A program made the translations under genes and the position numbers. Below the pieces are notes generated by a model. It saw only the letters and a program-made list of their open reading frames with translations. It ran no database searches and was not told the origin of the DNA. Of a stretch of 64,000 nucleotides of DNA, positions 1 through 9,624 are shown in pieces (the stretch's first letter is position 1; each line of letters starts with the position of its first letter). The stretch comes from Gammaproteobacteria bacterium (lineage in GTDB: Bacteria > Pseudomonadota > Gammaproteobacteria > Burkholderiales > Nitrosomonadaceae). The stretch lies in NCBI GenBank assembly GCA_030431985.1, contig JAUIIB010000008.1:1-64000 (forward strand), written 5' to 3'.

Positions 1-1
1 G

Positions 2-979
2 TTTGAACATACTCGTATAAACGCTGGAAAATTACCCGATCCTCCTACAAAAATTATGATGAATGTAGGCAATCCATCTTATGCGTTTTCGTTCTCACAG
101 ACACCGAATCAGGGTGTCGGACTGGCAAGGCTTGAGTTTGTGATTAATAACGCCATAGGCATCCATCCCATGGCGTTATTGGAATTTGAGCAATTGCCAG
201 TCGATTTGAAAGCAGAAGTTGAGCAACGTATCGCCGGTTATAAATCGCCAGTTGATTTTTATGTCGAGAAATTAACCGAGGGAATCGCTACTCTAGCTGC
301 TGCGTTTTATCCGCACCCGGTTATTGTGCGCACATCCGATTTTAAATCGAATGAATATGCCAATTTGATTGCAGGCGATCGTTACGAACCACATGAAGAA
401 AACCCCATGATTGGTTTTCGTGGTGCTGGGCGTTATCTTTCTCCTCAATTTAGAAAATGTTTTGAGCTGGAATGCAATGCGCTGCGAAAGGTACGTGACG
501 AAATGGGCATGACTCATGTTGAGATAATGATTCCTTTTTGCCGTACGCTTGAAGAGGCCGATCAAGTCATTCAATTATTGGCGTCACTGGGTCTTGAACG
601 CGGTAAAAATGGTTTGCGGTTAATCATGATGTGTGAAATTCCATCTAATGCGTTGTTGGCAGATGAATTTTTGCGCTATTTTGATGGATTCTCAATTGGC
701 TCGAATGATATGACTCAGCTGACGTTGGGCATTGACCGTGATTCTGCACTGGTTTCCCATATATTTGACGAGCGTAATCCAGCGGTCAAAAAAATATTGC
801 ATCTGGCAATCGATGCTTGCCGCAGACAAAATAAATATGTCGGTATCTGCGGACAAGGACCTTCGGATTATCCCGATCTAGCGCGTTGGTTATGCGAGCA
901 AGGTATCAGTAGTTTATCGCTTAATCCCGATTCGGTAATACAGGCATGGCTTGACCTGACTACGGTGCGGCATGAGTAA
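2..979 (+). CDS. ppsA: Phosphoenolpyruvate synthase, C-terminal part (5' truncated by window edge)
   Basis: PEP synthase converts pyruvate and ATP to PEP, AMP and phosphate in gluconeogenesis. The frame is open from base 2, so the ATG at 56 is internal; only about 325 C-terminal residues are visible. They form the PEP-utilising TIM barrel: [31 protein letters not shown], the MCEIPSN and [17 protein letters not shown] segments, and the catalytic-cysteine region GICGQGPSD near the end. The swivelling phosphohistidine and ATP-binding domains lie upstream of the window. The gene overlaps ppsR by 8 nt, so the enzyme and its regulator are co-transcribed. In an autotroph it would link pyruvate to sugar synthesis together with fbp later in the window. 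Identification is secure. Confidence 0.96.
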   Translation, partial: FEHTRINAGKLPDPPTKIMMNVGNPSYAFSFSQTPNQGVGLARLEFVINNAIGIHPMALLEFEQLPVDLKAEVEQRIAGYKSPVDFYVEKLTEGIATLAAAFYPHPVIVRTSDFKSNEYANLIAGDRYEPHEENPMIGFRGAGRYLSPQFRKCFELECNALRKVRDEMGMTHVEIMIPFCRTLEEADQVIQLLASLGLERGKNGLRLIMMCEIPSNALLADEFLRYFDGFSIGSNDMTQLTLGIDRDSALVSHIFDERNPAVKKILHLAIDACRRQNKYVGICGQGPSDYPDLARWLCEQGISSLSLNPDSVIQAWLDLTTVRHE

Positions 980-1802
980 GCAGTGCAGGACTGTTTTTTA
1001 TCTATCGGATGGAACCGGTATTACAGCGGAAACGTTAGGTCGTGCACTATTGACTCAATTTGAAGGTATCGTATGGGAAATAGTCAATGTCCCTTTTCTC
1101 GATAATATTGAGAAAGCACGTAAAGTATCGATACAGATCGAACAAGCAGCTCAGAACGATGGCTATCGACCTGTCGTTTTCAGTACATTGTTGAATCCGG
1201 AAATACTTGCAGTCATTAAACAGTTGGAATGCAGGGTTTTCGACTTCTTTGAAACATTTATTTGTTCTATTGAGGAAGAATTGAATCAACCGTTTGCGCG
1301 TATGACCGGTCGGTCGCATGGGTTGCAGCATCATTTATCTTATTTTAAACGAATAGCGGCAATTAATTACGTGCTGGCACATGATGATGGTGTCAATCCG
1401 AAACATTTTGCCGATGCGGATATTGTTTTAATTGGTGTTTCACGTTCCGGGAAGACCCCAACATGCCTGTATCTGGGGCTGCAATATGGCATCGCCGCAG
1501 CTAATTATCCACTAACGCCAGATGACATGAACGTATCACAACTGCCGCAGGTATTGGAAAAAGTCAAAAACAAATTATTCGGATTAACACTCGATGCATC
1601 GCAGCTGCATTCAATTCGCAGTGAACGCCGTCCCGACAGCCTGTATGCGTCACTAGAACAATGCCAAAAAGAAATACGGTGGCAGGAGACGTTGTTTCAT
1701 GCATTCAATATTCCGTATCTTGATACATCTTCTATATCGATAGAAGAAATTAGCGCCACCATCTTGAATCGTCGTGGACTGAAACGTCAATTGTACGGTT
1801 AA
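972..1802 (+). CDS. ppsR: PEP synthase regulatory protein (bifunctional kinase/pyrophosphorylase)
   Basis: This is a DUF299/PSRP family protein of 276 residues, the usual length. Family members inactivate PEP synthase by ADP-dependent phosphorylation of a threonine next to the catalytic histidine, and reactivate it by phosphate-dependent pyrophosphorolysis. Visible hallmarks are the N-terminal [19 protein letters not shown] segment and the P-loop [15 protein letters not shown] at about residues 155-169. The ATG lies inside the end of ppsA (8-nt overlap), which indicates translational coupling and fits the regulator-target pairing. Confidence 0.95.
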   Translation: MSKQCRTVFYLSDGTGITAETLGRALLTQFEGIVWEIVNVPFLDNIEKARKVSIQIEQAAQNDGYRPVVFSTLLNPEILAVIKQLECRVFDFFETFICSIEEELNQPFARMTGRSHGLQHHLSYFKRIAAINYVLAHDDGVNPKHFADADIVLIGVSRSGKTPTCLYLGLQYGIAAANYPLTPDDMNVSQLPQVLEKVKNKLFGLTLDASQLHSIRSERRPDSLYASLEQCQKEIRWQETLFHAFNIPYLDTSSISIEEISATILNRRGLKRQLYG

Positions 1803-1944
1803 TATTAATTTAAAAACGAATTGAAGTGCGGGTAGAAATGCATAAGACCAGTGTCTGGCTACTGGTTTTAAACGATGTTTACTTTTTCTCATGTTTCAAA
1901 GTCGCGTAGAATAGAAGCAGTCTTTAACAAGAAGTATAAAAAAT

Positions 1945-3408
1945 ATGTCAGAAAGAATTGATGTCGCGGTGATTGGTGGTGGTCCGGGTGGGTATGTTGC
2001 AGCAATGCGTTGTGCACAGCTTGGTTTGGATACAGTATGTATTGATGCATGGAAAAATTCACGCGGACGGGCGAGCTTAGGTGGTACTTGCCTTAACGTT
2101 GGTTGCATTCCATCGAAGGCTTTACTCGAATCGTCTGAGCATTTTTTTCAGATCAAGCATAAAATTTCAGCACATGGCATTCATGTCGACGGTGCAACTG
2201 TTGATGTACCTGCAATGATCGCGAGAAAAGATAAGATCGTGACGACATTTACCACAGGTATTGCATCGTTATTCAAAAAAAATAACGTTAAATCGGTGTT
2301 AGGTACCGGAAAGTTGTTAAAGCGTTCAGATGGTGATGATGTCTGGCGTATTGAAGTAACCAATGGTGATGACACTCAGATTATCGAAGCAAAGAATGTC
2401 ATTGTAGCTACAGGTTCTGCGCCTCGGCAGTTACCCATGATTGATATTGACAACGAAAAGATACTCGATAATACCGGCGCTTTGGCATTGTCGGAGGCAC
2501 CTAAACGGTTGGGCGTTATCGGTGCTGGTGTGATTGGTTTGGAGATGGGCAGTGTATGGTGCCGGCTGGGTTCCGAAGTGACGGTGCTGGAAGCAATGCC
2601 TGATTTTCTGATGGCGGCAGATCAGCAAATTGCCAAAGAAGCCAAAAAAATATTTTCTAAAGAGCTAGGTATGGCAATCCATACCGGTGTTGAAATACAG
2701 TCCATTGCTATCAACAAAAATACCGTTGACGTTCATTATAAAGATAATGAAGATCAGGAATGCCAACTCGAGGTCGATAAATTGATTGTAGCAGTGGGTC
2801 GGGTACCTCATACTGAGGGTTTGGGTATCCAAGAAAATGGACTGGAGGTGGACGAACGCGGTTTTATCGTGGTTGATGCAGATTGTCGTACCAATCTGCC
2901 TAATGTGTATGCGGTTGGTGATGTGGTACGTGGACCCATGCTGGCGCATAAAGCGTCTGAAGAAGGTGTCAGCGTTGCCGAATTGATTCATGCCGGTGAT
3001 TCAGAACGTCAGACTGATATTAATCAAGTTGCTAACTTTAATACTGTACCTTGGGTTATTTACACTGCACCAGAAATTGCCTGGGTGGGGCAGAATGAGC
3101 AAACACTTAAAGAAGCCGGTATTGCATACAAAGTTGGCCAGTTCCCGTTTATCGCCAATGGACGAGCGCGGGCGATGAATGCCGGCAGCGGATTTATAAA
3201 AGTACTTGCGGATGCGGAAAATGATCGTATTTTAGGTGTGCATATGATCGGACCTCACGTTTCTGAGTTGATCGCAGAAGCGGTAATGGCTATGGAGTTT
3301 TTTGCCAGTAGTGAGGATATAGCCAGTATCATCCATGCTCATCCGTCACTTTCAGAATCGTTACATGAGGCTGCTCTCGGCGTAAACGACCGTGCTTTGC
3401 ATATATAA
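1945..3408 (+). CDS. lpdA: Dihydrolipoyl dehydrogenase (E3)
   Basis: E3 is an FAD flavoprotein that reoxidises dihydrolipoamide in 2-oxoacid dehydrogenase and glycine-cleavage complexes, passing electrons to NAD+. The 487-residue protein shows the N-terminal FAD fingerprint VIGGGPGGYVAAMRC, the redox disulfide motif GGTCLNVGCIPSKALL, the NAD-binding GAGVIGLEMGSVW, the second FAD motif YAVGDV, and the C-terminal active-site IHAHPSLSESLHEA with His and Glu. No E1 or E2 gene is adjacent, so it stands apart from the complex genes in this genome segment. A 142-nt gap separates it from ppsR. Confidence 0.96.
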   Translation: MSERIDVAVIGGGPGGYVAAMRCAQLGLDTVCIDAWKNSRGRASLGGTCLNVGCIPSKALLESSEHFFQIKHKISAHGIHVDGATVDVPAMIARKDKIVTTFTTGIASLFKKNNVKSVLGTGKLLKRSDGDDVWRIEVTNGDDTQIIEAKNVIVATGSAPRQLPMIDIDNEKILDNTGALALSEAPKRLGVIGAGVIGLEMGSVWCRLGSEVTVLEAMPDFLMAADQQIAKEAKKIFSKELGMAIHTGVEIQSIAINKNTVDVHYKDNEDQECQLEVDKLIVAVGRVPHTEGLGIQENGLEVDERGFIVVDADCRTNLPNVYAVGDVVRGPMLAHKASEEGVSVAELIHAGDSERQTDINQVANFNTVPWVIYTAPEIAWVGQNEQTLKEAGIAYKVGQFPFIANGRARAMNAGSGFIKVLADAENDRILGVHMIGPHVSELIAEAVMAMEFFASSEDIASIIHAHPSLSESLHEAALGVNDRALHI

Positions 3409-3560
3409 TGCGCCGATACAGAAAAAGGAAAGAATACCGCTGGAAGCAATACCGAGATACCAAGACTCGCTTATTTGGTGAGTTGGGATGAAATCAATAT
3501 CTATTTTGGTGTAAGGAATGGGTATTGCTTTTCCGGCGGCTAGACGAGGGGAGAAACCCG

Positions 3561-4022
3561 TTACATGCAATTGACGCTGTTAGGATCTACTGTACAAGAC
3601 CATCTTAATTCTTTAATACCTGCTGCTTTATTAAATAAATAATCAGCTCTTAGCTGCTTGCGCTGATCAGCGGTAAGTTTTGCGCGTTCCGGTATGTAGC
3701 GTGCTTCGCTCCAGAATCTTACTCTGCAAAATTCAGTCTCCCCCTGGCAAATTCTGCTGATTGCGTTGCTGTAAACGGTTTTATCCGTATAGCGTTCATG
3801 TTCGACCAGTATCATATGTACTTTTTTTCCGGATTTGCCAAGTTCTGCTACAGCCACGTTTTTCCATCCGTGTCCGCTTTCCAGTGACGTTGTTTCCGCT
3901 TCTTCAGATGTTTCTACGACTTCGTCTGTTGTATCGTTAGCCTCTTCTTCTGTATCGGAAAATGCTGCATACGGCGTGCTGAGTATAAGTAGCAGTAAAA
4001 AGTGGATGATGTTTTTTTTCAT
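3561..4022 (-). CDS. Hypothetical exported protein
   Basis: This is an uncharacterised protein of about 153 residues. I chose the ATG at 4022 because GGAGA sits just upstream and MKKNIIHFLLLLILSTPYAAFS is a good signal peptide with predicted cleavage after AFS; a longer frame to 4052 exists. A Glu/Asp/Thr-rich linker (about mature residues 1-35) is followed by a compact domain with GHGWKNVAVAELGKSGKKVH and C-x5-FCRVRFWSEARYIPE. The domain has four cysteines, so it is probably periplasmic and disulfide-bonded. The KVHMILVEHERYTDKTVY stretch is the clearest beta-rich segment. It converges with lpdA and is not obviously part of an operon. No function is assigned. Confidence 0.75.
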   Translation of the reverse strand: MKKNIIHFLLLLILSTPYAAFSDTEEEANDTTDEVVETSEEAETTSLESGHGWKNVAVAELGKSGKKVHMILVEHERYTDKTVYSNAISRICQGETEFCRVRFWSEARYIPERAKLTADQRKQLRADYLFNKAAGIKELRWSCTVDPNSVNCM

Positions 4023-4281
4023 ATGTTCTCCATGAAGGATTTTGTTGTCCAAAATAGTGTAAAACGGCGTTTGTTGCGGGGAAGTATACCTTCAAAAACA
4101 GATATTGCCCAGATTACAATGTGTATTAAAAACTAACGTAAGTAAGCTCGTTGTTAACCAAAGATGTATAGTAAGCAACACGTTGCAAAATGGAAATGTT
4201 TACATGGATAGTATTTACGGGCACATAATATTATAATGAACGATTTTCCATTTTTCGCCAATTGCTTATATCTTAATTCTC

Positions 4282-5535
4282 ATGCAGCTTTTTGCCTTTG
4301 GTATTAATCATAATACTGCACCGCTGGATGTGCGTGAGCAGGTTGTTTTTCAAGAGAACACAATGGAGCATGCTTTACATGATCTGGTGGGACGTAACCG
4401 GATAAAAGAAGCCGCTATTGTGTCAACCTGCAATCGTACTGAGGTTTATTGCAGTACTGACAAGCCCGAAGATGCGATGCACTGGCTGGCCGATTTTCAT
4501 CAATTGCAGGTGCATGAGTTGGAACCCTATATTTATCAGCTGTTACATGAAAAAGCTGTCAAACATGCATTTAGGGTGGCTAGTGGGCTGGATTCAATGG
4601 TACTGGGTGAACCGCAGATTCTCGGACAGTTAAAGAATGCTGTGAAATCGGCTGAAAATGCCGGCACATTGGGATTGTTGCTGCATAAATTGTTTCAACG
4701 TTCTTTTTTTGTCGCAAAGGAAGTACGTACTTCAACCGAAATCGGTTCAAATTCGGTGTCAATGGCTGCTGCTGCAGCGCGTCTTGCCGAACGAATTTTC
4801 GGTGATATAGGTGAACAGCGCGTGTTGTTTATTGGTGCAGGCGAGATGATAGATCTGTGTTCGAGTCATTTTGCTGCACGAGACCCTAAGCAGATTACCG
4901 TTGCCAATCGGACTATTGATCGTGCGTTGGCACTGTCAAAGCGGTTGAATGCTAAAGCGATAACGCTCGCTGATTTACCGGAGCAACTTGCTTTACACGA
5001 TATTATTATCACCTGCACAGCCAGCCCTTTACCTATTTTGGGGAAAGGGATGGTTGAACGTGCTATCAAGGCCCGCAAGCATCGGCCGATCTTTATCGTA
5101 GATCTGGCAGTGCCACGCGACGTTGAATCGGAAGTAGTCGAATTGGATGATGTTTTTCTTTATTATGTCGACGACTTGTCCGACATTGTCAAAGAAGGCA
5201 TGGATGCGCGCCAGAATGCTGTAGCTCAGGCCGAATCGATTATCGATCATAATGTTATAGACTTTATGCGCTGGATGGCTACCCGTGAACTGGTGCCAAC
5301 GATTCGTGCTCTGCGCGACCAGGGCGAGCGTTATCGCCGACATGAGCTGGATCGTGCAAGTAAGCAATTAGCCAAAGGCGAAGATCCGCATAAAGTTATT
5401 GAATCATTAAGTCGTGGATTGATGAACAAATTCTTGCATATTCCTTCGAGTACGTTAAATCATTCCGCAGCAGATGAGCGTGAACAATTGATTGAATTGA
5501 TTAACCGCCTTTATCAGCTGCATCGATCGCAATGA
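4282..5535 (+). CDS. hemA: Glutamyl-tRNA reductase
   Basis: HemA catalyses the first committed step of C5-pathway haem synthesis, reducing Glu-tRNA(Glu) to glutamate-1-semialdehyde with NADPH. The 417-residue protein begins [19 protein letters not shown], has the nucleophilic-cysteine motif [10 protein letters not shown] at about 49-58, the [11 protein letters not shown] region, the Rossmann segment VLFIGAGEM, and a C-terminal dimerisation helix. It starts a hemA-prfA-prmC-grxD run on the plus strand and overlaps prfA by 4 nt (ATGA). Haem demand is high in ammonia oxidisers, which are rich in c-type cytochromes; hemH lies elsewhere in the window. Confidence 0.97.
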   Translation: MQLFAFGINHNTAPLDVREQVVFQENTMEHALHDLVGRNRIKEAAIVSTCNRTEVYCSTDKPEDAMHWLADFHQLQVHELEPYIYQLLHEKAVKHAFRVASGLDSMVLGEPQILGQLKNAVKSAENAGTLGLLLHKLFQRSFFVAKEVRTSTEIGSNSVSMAAAAARLAERIFGDIGEQRVLFIGAGEMIDLCSSHFAARDPKQITVANRTIDRALALSKRLNAKAITLADLPEQLALHDIIITCTASPLPILGKGMVERAIKARKHRPIFIVDLAVPRDVESEVVELDDVFLYYVDDLSDIVKEGMDARQNAVAQAESIIDHNVIDFMRWMATRELVPTIRALRDQGERYRRHELDRASKQLAKGEDPHKVIESLSRGLMNKFLHIPSSTLNHSAADEREQLIELINRLYQLHRSQ

Positions 5536-6611
5536 AAGCAAGTCTTATTAATCGATTAGACCGCTTGAGTGTACGTCTGGAAGAGCTTAATCACCTGTTG
5601 AGCAGCGAAACGGTAACCGCTGATCTCGACAATTTTCGTAAGTTGTCGTGCGAACACGCTGAGATTATCCCGATTGTTGATTTGTACCATGCCTTTCAAC
5701 AAACGGAAAGTGATATACAAACCGCTCAAGAAATGATTGCAGATCCCGAATTGCGAGAGTTTGCTGAAATTGAAATACAAGTGGGCAAAGATAAACTGGC
5801 GGAGATTGAAGTCGAATTGCAAAAGCAGTTATTGCCCAAGGACCCTAACGATGAGCGCAATATTTTTTTAGAAATACGTGCAGGTACAGGTGGCGATGAA
5901 TCTGCGCTATTTGCGGGAAATTTGTTCCGGATGTATTCACGTTATGCGGAACGATGTAACTGGCAGGTCGAAATCATCTCGCAAAGCCCGTCAGATGTCG
6001 GTGGTTACAAAGAGGTTATCGCTAAAGTTATCGGACAGGGAGCATATTCCAGGCTTAAGTTTGAGTCTGGTGGGCATCGCGTTCAGCGCGTGCCGGTAAC
6101 TGAAACCCAAGGTCGCGTTCATACCTCAACCTGTACGGTTGCAGTGATTCCAGAGGCAGACGAAATTAATCAAGTGGAATTGAATCCGGCCGAATTGCGC
6201 ATTGATACGTTCCGTGCTTCAGGTGCCGGCGGGCAGCATATTAATAAAACCGATTCGGCAGTCAGAGTGACGCATTTACCTACCGGAATTGTTGTGGAAT
6301 GCCAGGACGGTCGTTCACAACATAAAAATAAAGCGCAAGCCATGAGTGTACTCGCAGCCCGGATTCACGCCAAACAAATGCAGGCGCAACAGGCCGAACA
6401 GGCTGCGACACGGAAGTCTCTAGTGGGTACAGGAGAACGCTCGGAGCGTATTCGTACCTACAATTTTCCACAGGGGCGTGTAACGGATCATCGTATTAAC
6501 TTAACCCTGTATAAGATTGATCAGGTTATGGACGGCGATATTGATGAAATTTGTGCTGCACTAATGGCTGAGCACCAGGCAGCGGAGCTTGCAGCGTCCA
6601 TGGAAGACTAA
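5532..6611 (+). CDS. prfA: Peptide chain release factor 1
   Basis: RF1 recognises UAA and UAG stop codons and triggers peptide release. The 359-residue length is typical. The stop-codon reading tripeptide is PVT (in [11 protein letters not shown]), the RF1 type rather than the SPF of RF2, and the catalytic GGQ loop is in [18 protein letters not shown]. No frameshift site is present, as expected for RF1. The start codon overlaps the hemA stop. Its GGQ methyltransferase prmC follows 84 nt downstream; the gap holds a weak imperfect hairpin before a short T-run. Confidence 0.98.
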   Translation: MKASLINRLDRLSVRLEELNHLLSSETVTADLDNFRKLSCEHAEIIPIVDLYHAFQQTESDIQTAQEMIADPELREFAEIEIQVGKDKLAEIEVELQKQLLPKDPNDERNIFLEIRAGTGGDESALFAGNLFRMYSRYAERCNWQVEIISQSPSDVGGYKEVIAKVIGQGAYSRLKFESGGHRVQRVPVTETQGRVHTSTCTVAVIPEADEINQVELNPAELRIDTFRASGAGGQHINKTDSAVRVTHLPTGIVVECQDGRSQHKNKAQAMSVLAARIHAKQMQAQQAEQAATRKSLVGTGERSERIRTYNFPQGRVTDHRINLTLYKIDQVMDGDIDEICAALMAEHQAAELAASMED

Positions 6612-6695
6612 TTGATTCGTTTTTGAAATTTACTTTTGCTGGTTCTATACATAGCATAGGAACAGATTTTTGCGCGTCATTTTTGTAGTGAAAAC

Positions 6696-7562
6696 ATGGT
6701 TGTGGACTCTTTATACACGATTCAGCAGTTGCTGGAACAATCCTATCGGAAATTGAGCCGTCTTGACGCCAGGTTATTGTTGCAACATACCATGCAAGTC
6801 AACCATGCGTATCTGATAACACATGCAGATGAAACATTGTCTGCTCAGCATGCAAAAAAATTTCTAGAACTTGTATCGCACCGGTATAAAGGTGTTCCCG
6901 TCGCATACCTGACCGGTATGTGTGATTTTTATGACTTAACGTTTAAAGTTACGGCTGATGTATTAATTCCTAGGCCGGAGACGGAACTGCTGGTAGAAAC
7001 AGTGCTGACCAATGTTCCGGAATCATTACGCTGCAGTATTCTTGATTTGGGTGCGGGCAGCGGTGCAATTGGCATCACGATCGCCAGACACAGGCCACTA
7101 GCACATGTTGTTGCGGTGGATATTTCACCTAAAGCCATTGAAGTTGCAAATTGGAATGCCAGAAATCTCGGTGTGAATAATATTCAATTTATACTCAGTG
7201 ATTGGTATGATTCACTTGATACTGGCGCTGCATTTGACTGGATTGTGGCTAATCCACCCTATGTCGCTGAAAATGACCCGCATTTGCAGCAGGGGGACTT
7301 ACGTTTTGAACCGGATATCGCATTATCAGCCCATAACAATGGTACGGCCAGCATTCAACATATTATCTCAAATGCCCCTGGCTTTCTGGCGGCGGACGGC
7401 CAATTACTGTTCGAGCACGGGTACGACCAATCGGTTTATTGTCAACAGCTATTGAAGTCGCACGGGTTTCAGAATATCCTTTCATACAGGGATCTATCTG
7501 GAATTCAGCGTGCTTGTAGCGGTAGCTATCCGGCACATATTTCAGCGGTGCCGACGAACTAA
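6696..7562 (+). CDS. prmC: Release factor glutamine methyltransferase
   Basis: PrmC N5-methylates the Gln of the GGQ motif in RF1 and RF2. The 288-residue protein has the N-terminal helical RF-binding domain (PVAYLTGMCDFYDL, VLIPRPETELLVE), the SAM-binding motif ILDLGAGSGAIG, and the catalytic NPPY in WIVANPPYVAEND. It is encoded directly after its substrate prfA, the common arrangement in proteobacteria. Confidence 0.97.
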   Translation: MVVDSLYTIQQLLEQSYRKLSRLDARLLLQHTMQVNHAYLITHADETLSAQHAKKFLELVSHRYKGVPVAYLTGMCDFYDLTFKVTADVLIPRPETELLVETVLTNVPESLRCSILDLGAGSGAIGITIARHRPLAHVVAVDISPKAIEVANWNARNLGVNNIQFILSDWYDSLDTGAAFDWIVANPPYVAENDPHLQQGDLRFEPDIALSAHNNGTASIQHIISNAPGFLAADGQLLFEHGYDQSVYCQQLLKSHGFQNILSYRDLSGIQRACSGSYPAHISAVPTN

Positions 7563-7652
7563 AACAAAAATGACGAATCATATTGAACGATTACAACAAT
7601 CAACTACAATACAGGATTTTTCAGTTATTTCATGAACAGGAGTATAAAGAAT

Positions 7653-7964
7653 ATGAGTGTAGAAGAAACCATTGAACAGCAAGTTAAAACAAATCCGGTT
7701 GTGTTGTATATGAAAGGGACGCCAGAGCAGCCCCAATGTGGCTTTTCGGCAAATGCTGTGAATATTCTCAATGCTTGTGGCGTGCAGGGTTTATTTACAG
7801 TAGACGTACTGCAAGATCCGGAAATACGCCAAGGTATTAAAGATTACTCCGAATGGCCGACAATTCCTCAACTTTATGTGAAAGGTGAATTCATTGGCGG
7901 TTCAGACATTCTAACCGAGATGTATCAAAACGGTGAATTACAGAAACTCTTTGAAGATGATTAA
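7653..7964 (+). CDS. grxD: Monothiol glutaredoxin, Grx4 family
   Basis: Grx4-type proteins bind a [2Fe-2S] cluster with glutathione and act in iron-sulfur trafficking. Visible motifs are MKGTPEQPQCGFSANAV (the CGFS active site), the SEWPTIPQLYV cis-proline segment, and EFIGGSDI. I chose the ATG at 7653 (103 residues) because AGGAG lies 10 nt upstream and the family starts there; an in-frame ATG at 7632 would add seven residues. It is last in the hemA-prfA-prmC-grxD run. A short AGCGG-GTG-CCGCT hairpin at 7977-7989 follows and may serve as a weak terminator between convergent genes. Confidence 0.96.
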   Translation: MSVEETIEQQVKTNPVVLYMKGTPEQPQCGFSANAVNILNACGVQGLFTVDVLQDPEIRQGIKDYSEWPTIPQLYVKGEFIGGSDILTEMYQNGELQKLFEDD

Positions 7965-7992
7965 CATCGGTTATAAAGCGGGTGCCGCTCTT

Positions 7993-8433
7993 CTAGTTAA
8001 TCGATGCAGCAATTGAGTTTGCTGCAGATGCAATAGCCCAGTAGCGGGCGAACTTGCCGGCGGCCATGAAAAACATAGCCCAAAGCCAGTTGACTTTCAG
8101 CCACCCTGCAGCAACGCATAAAGCATCACCGATAATTGGTGTCCAGGAAAGCAGTAAAATGGGTGCGCCATGGCCGCGTACCCAAGCCAGGCTGCGTGAG
8201 CTACCGCCCGTTTTTTTGAGTATGGTTTTCTCATCAGGTAGTAAACGCCCAATCAGATAAGAGCTCATCCCACCCAGGGTATTACCAACCGTGGCCAGAA
8301 CAAGTGCCTGCCAGTGCAAATCTGGATACGCAATCAAAACGCCTACGAGAACTGCCTCAGAGCCGCCCGGTAATAATGTTGCGGCAAGAAAACTGCTGGT
8401 AAAAAGCCCCAGCAGACTGGTTTGTTCATCCAT
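7993..8433 (-). CDS. yqaA: YqaA-type DedA/VTT family membrane protein
   Basis: This is a small integral membrane protein of about 146 residues. The layout matches E. coli YqaA closely: LFTSSFLAATLLPGGSEAVL at the N-terminus, a TVGNTLGGMSSYLIGRLLP segment, and LLLSWTPIIGDALCVAAGWL near the C-terminus. The family belongs to the VTT/SNARE-associated group; related DedA proteins are linked to lipid-carrier flipping and envelope homeostasis, but YqaA itself is uncharacterised. I chose the ATG at 8433; a TTG four codons upstream is also possible. It is convergent with grxD. Confidence 0.9.
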   Translation of the reverse strand: MDEQTSLLGLFTSSFLAATLLPGGSEAVLVGVLIAYPDLHWQALVLATVGNTLGGMSSYLIGRLLPDEKTILKKTGGSSRSLAWVRGHGAPILLLSWTPIIGDALCVAAGWLKVNWLWAMFFMAAGKFARYWAIASAANSIAASIN

Positions 8434-8682
8434 AAAGCGTTCCAATTAAATAAGCATCAGTTTAAAGTATCTCCATGAAGATGTGTTGTTTGATAAAAGC
8501 AGATACTGATGTTATGAGAGACATGTAAAGCATGCTTGTGCCGGATACACCATTTGAAAATGTTTTAAGGTCGGCCAATGTTGACTTGATGGTATTATTT
8601 AGCGATGATATGAAGTGTTGACGCATCTTATCGCAACTAAAAAGTAAAAATTTCGTTCGTTTATTGAAAAAGGAAAATGACT

Positions 8683-9429
8683 ATGACGACCCATAACCTG
8701 TTTAAACAAAAAGTCACTGACACCATCAGTAGTAAGCATTTACTCAAGCATCCTTTTTATGTTGCCTGGACTGAAGGTAAATTGACCAAAGAACAGTTAC
8801 GTCACTATGCCGAACAATATTTTTATAATGTATTGGCAGAGCCAACTTATCTGAGTGCTGTTCACTTTAATACACCACATTTCAGCACTGAAGCCAATTC
8901 AGGCGATGTCAGCGTGCGTCAGGAGATCTTACAAAATCTGATTGACGAAGAACATGGCGAAACCAATCACCCTGCATTATGGAAGGCGTTTGCATTTGCA
9001 CTGGGTGCTAACGACAAAACACTGGCAAATGCGAAAGCATTACCCAATACTGAGAAACTGGTCTCCACATTTAGAGACATTTGCCTAAACCGTCCATTTT
9101 ATGCCGGTTTAGCTGCGCTTCATGCATTTGAATCACAAGTACCTGATGTTGCAGCGGTTAAGATTGAAGGTTTGGCAAAGTTTTATGGGATGACAGATCC
9201 AAAAGATTATACTTTCTTTTCCGTTCACCAAAAAGCCGATGTACACCATTCACAAGCTGAGTGGGACATTATTGAACGTTTTGCAGATACGCCGGAAAAA
9301 CAAGAAGAAGTACTTGCAGCGACACGCGAAGCCTGTGATGCATTATGGGGCTTCTTGGACGGTATTCATGAAACATACTGTGCAAATCTTACTTGTGAAA
9401 CACCCGAGAAAGCTGTAACCATACATTAA
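8683..9429 (+). CDS. CADD-type diiron protein, para-aminobenzoate synthesis (PqqC-like fold)
   Basis: This is a TenA/PqqC-fold haem-oxygenase-like diiron protein of 248 residues. Its closest known relatives are Chlamydia CADD and Nitrosomonas europaea NE1434, which supply p-aminobenzoate for folate without PabABC. CADD uses its own tyrosine as the pABA precursor. Metal-ligand-rich segments are visible: RHYAEQYFYN, DEEHGETNHPA, ALHAFESQVPD and FFSVHQKADVHHSQAEWD. The tyrosine in HPFYVAW (residue 26) sits where the sacrificial CADD Tyr27 lies in its HTFYVKW context. AAGGA at 8670-8674 gives good spacing to the ATG at 8683 and too little to the ATG at 8677. It is transcribed alone and ends at a strong terminator. 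PqqC itself is unlikely, as no other pqq genes are nearby. Confidence 0.88.
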   Translation: MTTHNLFKQKVTDTISSKHLLKHPFYVAWTEGKLTKEQLRHYAEQYFYNVLAEPTYLSAVHFNTPHFSTEANSGDVSVRQEILQNLIDEEHGETNHPALWKAFAFALGANDKTLANAKALPNTEKLVSTFRDICLNRPFYAGLAALHAFESQVPDVAAVKIEGLAKFYGMTDPKDYTFFSVHQKADVHHSQAEWDIIERFADTPEKQEEVLAATREACDALWGFLDGIHETYCANLTCETPEKAVTIH

Positions 9430-9451
9430 GCGTTACTCAAGAAATTTTTTG

Positions 9452-9487
9452 CGCCTTGTTCATCGATCTGGTGAGCAAGGCGTTTTA
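9452..9487 (+). terminator. Rho-independent terminator after the CADD-type gene
   Basis: A 12-bp stem pairs CGCCTTGTTCAT (9452-9463) with GTGAGCAAGGCG (9471-9482), allowing G-U pairs, around a 7-nt loop and is followed by TTTTATGTTT. It lies 23 nt after the stop codon at 9429. Confidence 0.85.
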
Positions 9488-9587
9488 TGTTTGTCGGTAT
9501 GGTTAATAAAATATGCTAAAGGTTGCAAACTGGTGAAATTGATCAACTGATTTGTATTAGTTCCGATTTGATCTACAAATTGTTTCA

Positions 9588-9608
9588 TTCGACTTGAATG
9601 AGTCGAAT
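9588..9608. other. Inverted repeat between convergent genes
   Basis: An 8-bp perfect inverted repeat, ATTCGACT / AGTCGAAT with a 6-nt spacer (starting at 9587), lies 17 nt past the chemoreceptor stop codon. It could end that minus-strand transcript, but no U-run follows on that strand, so this is weak. Confidence 0.4.
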
Positions 9609-9624
9609 AAGTCGCTTGGCTTTT

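Noticed and set aside
3361-3570. Minus-strand frame overlapping the lpdA end
   Set aside because: It lies across the 3' end of lpdA and a gap, with no ribosome site and an unconvincing composition.
8683-9429. Calling this gene pqqC
   Set aside because: The fold is shared, but there are no pqqABDE neighbours and the sequence context matches CADD/NE1434 better.
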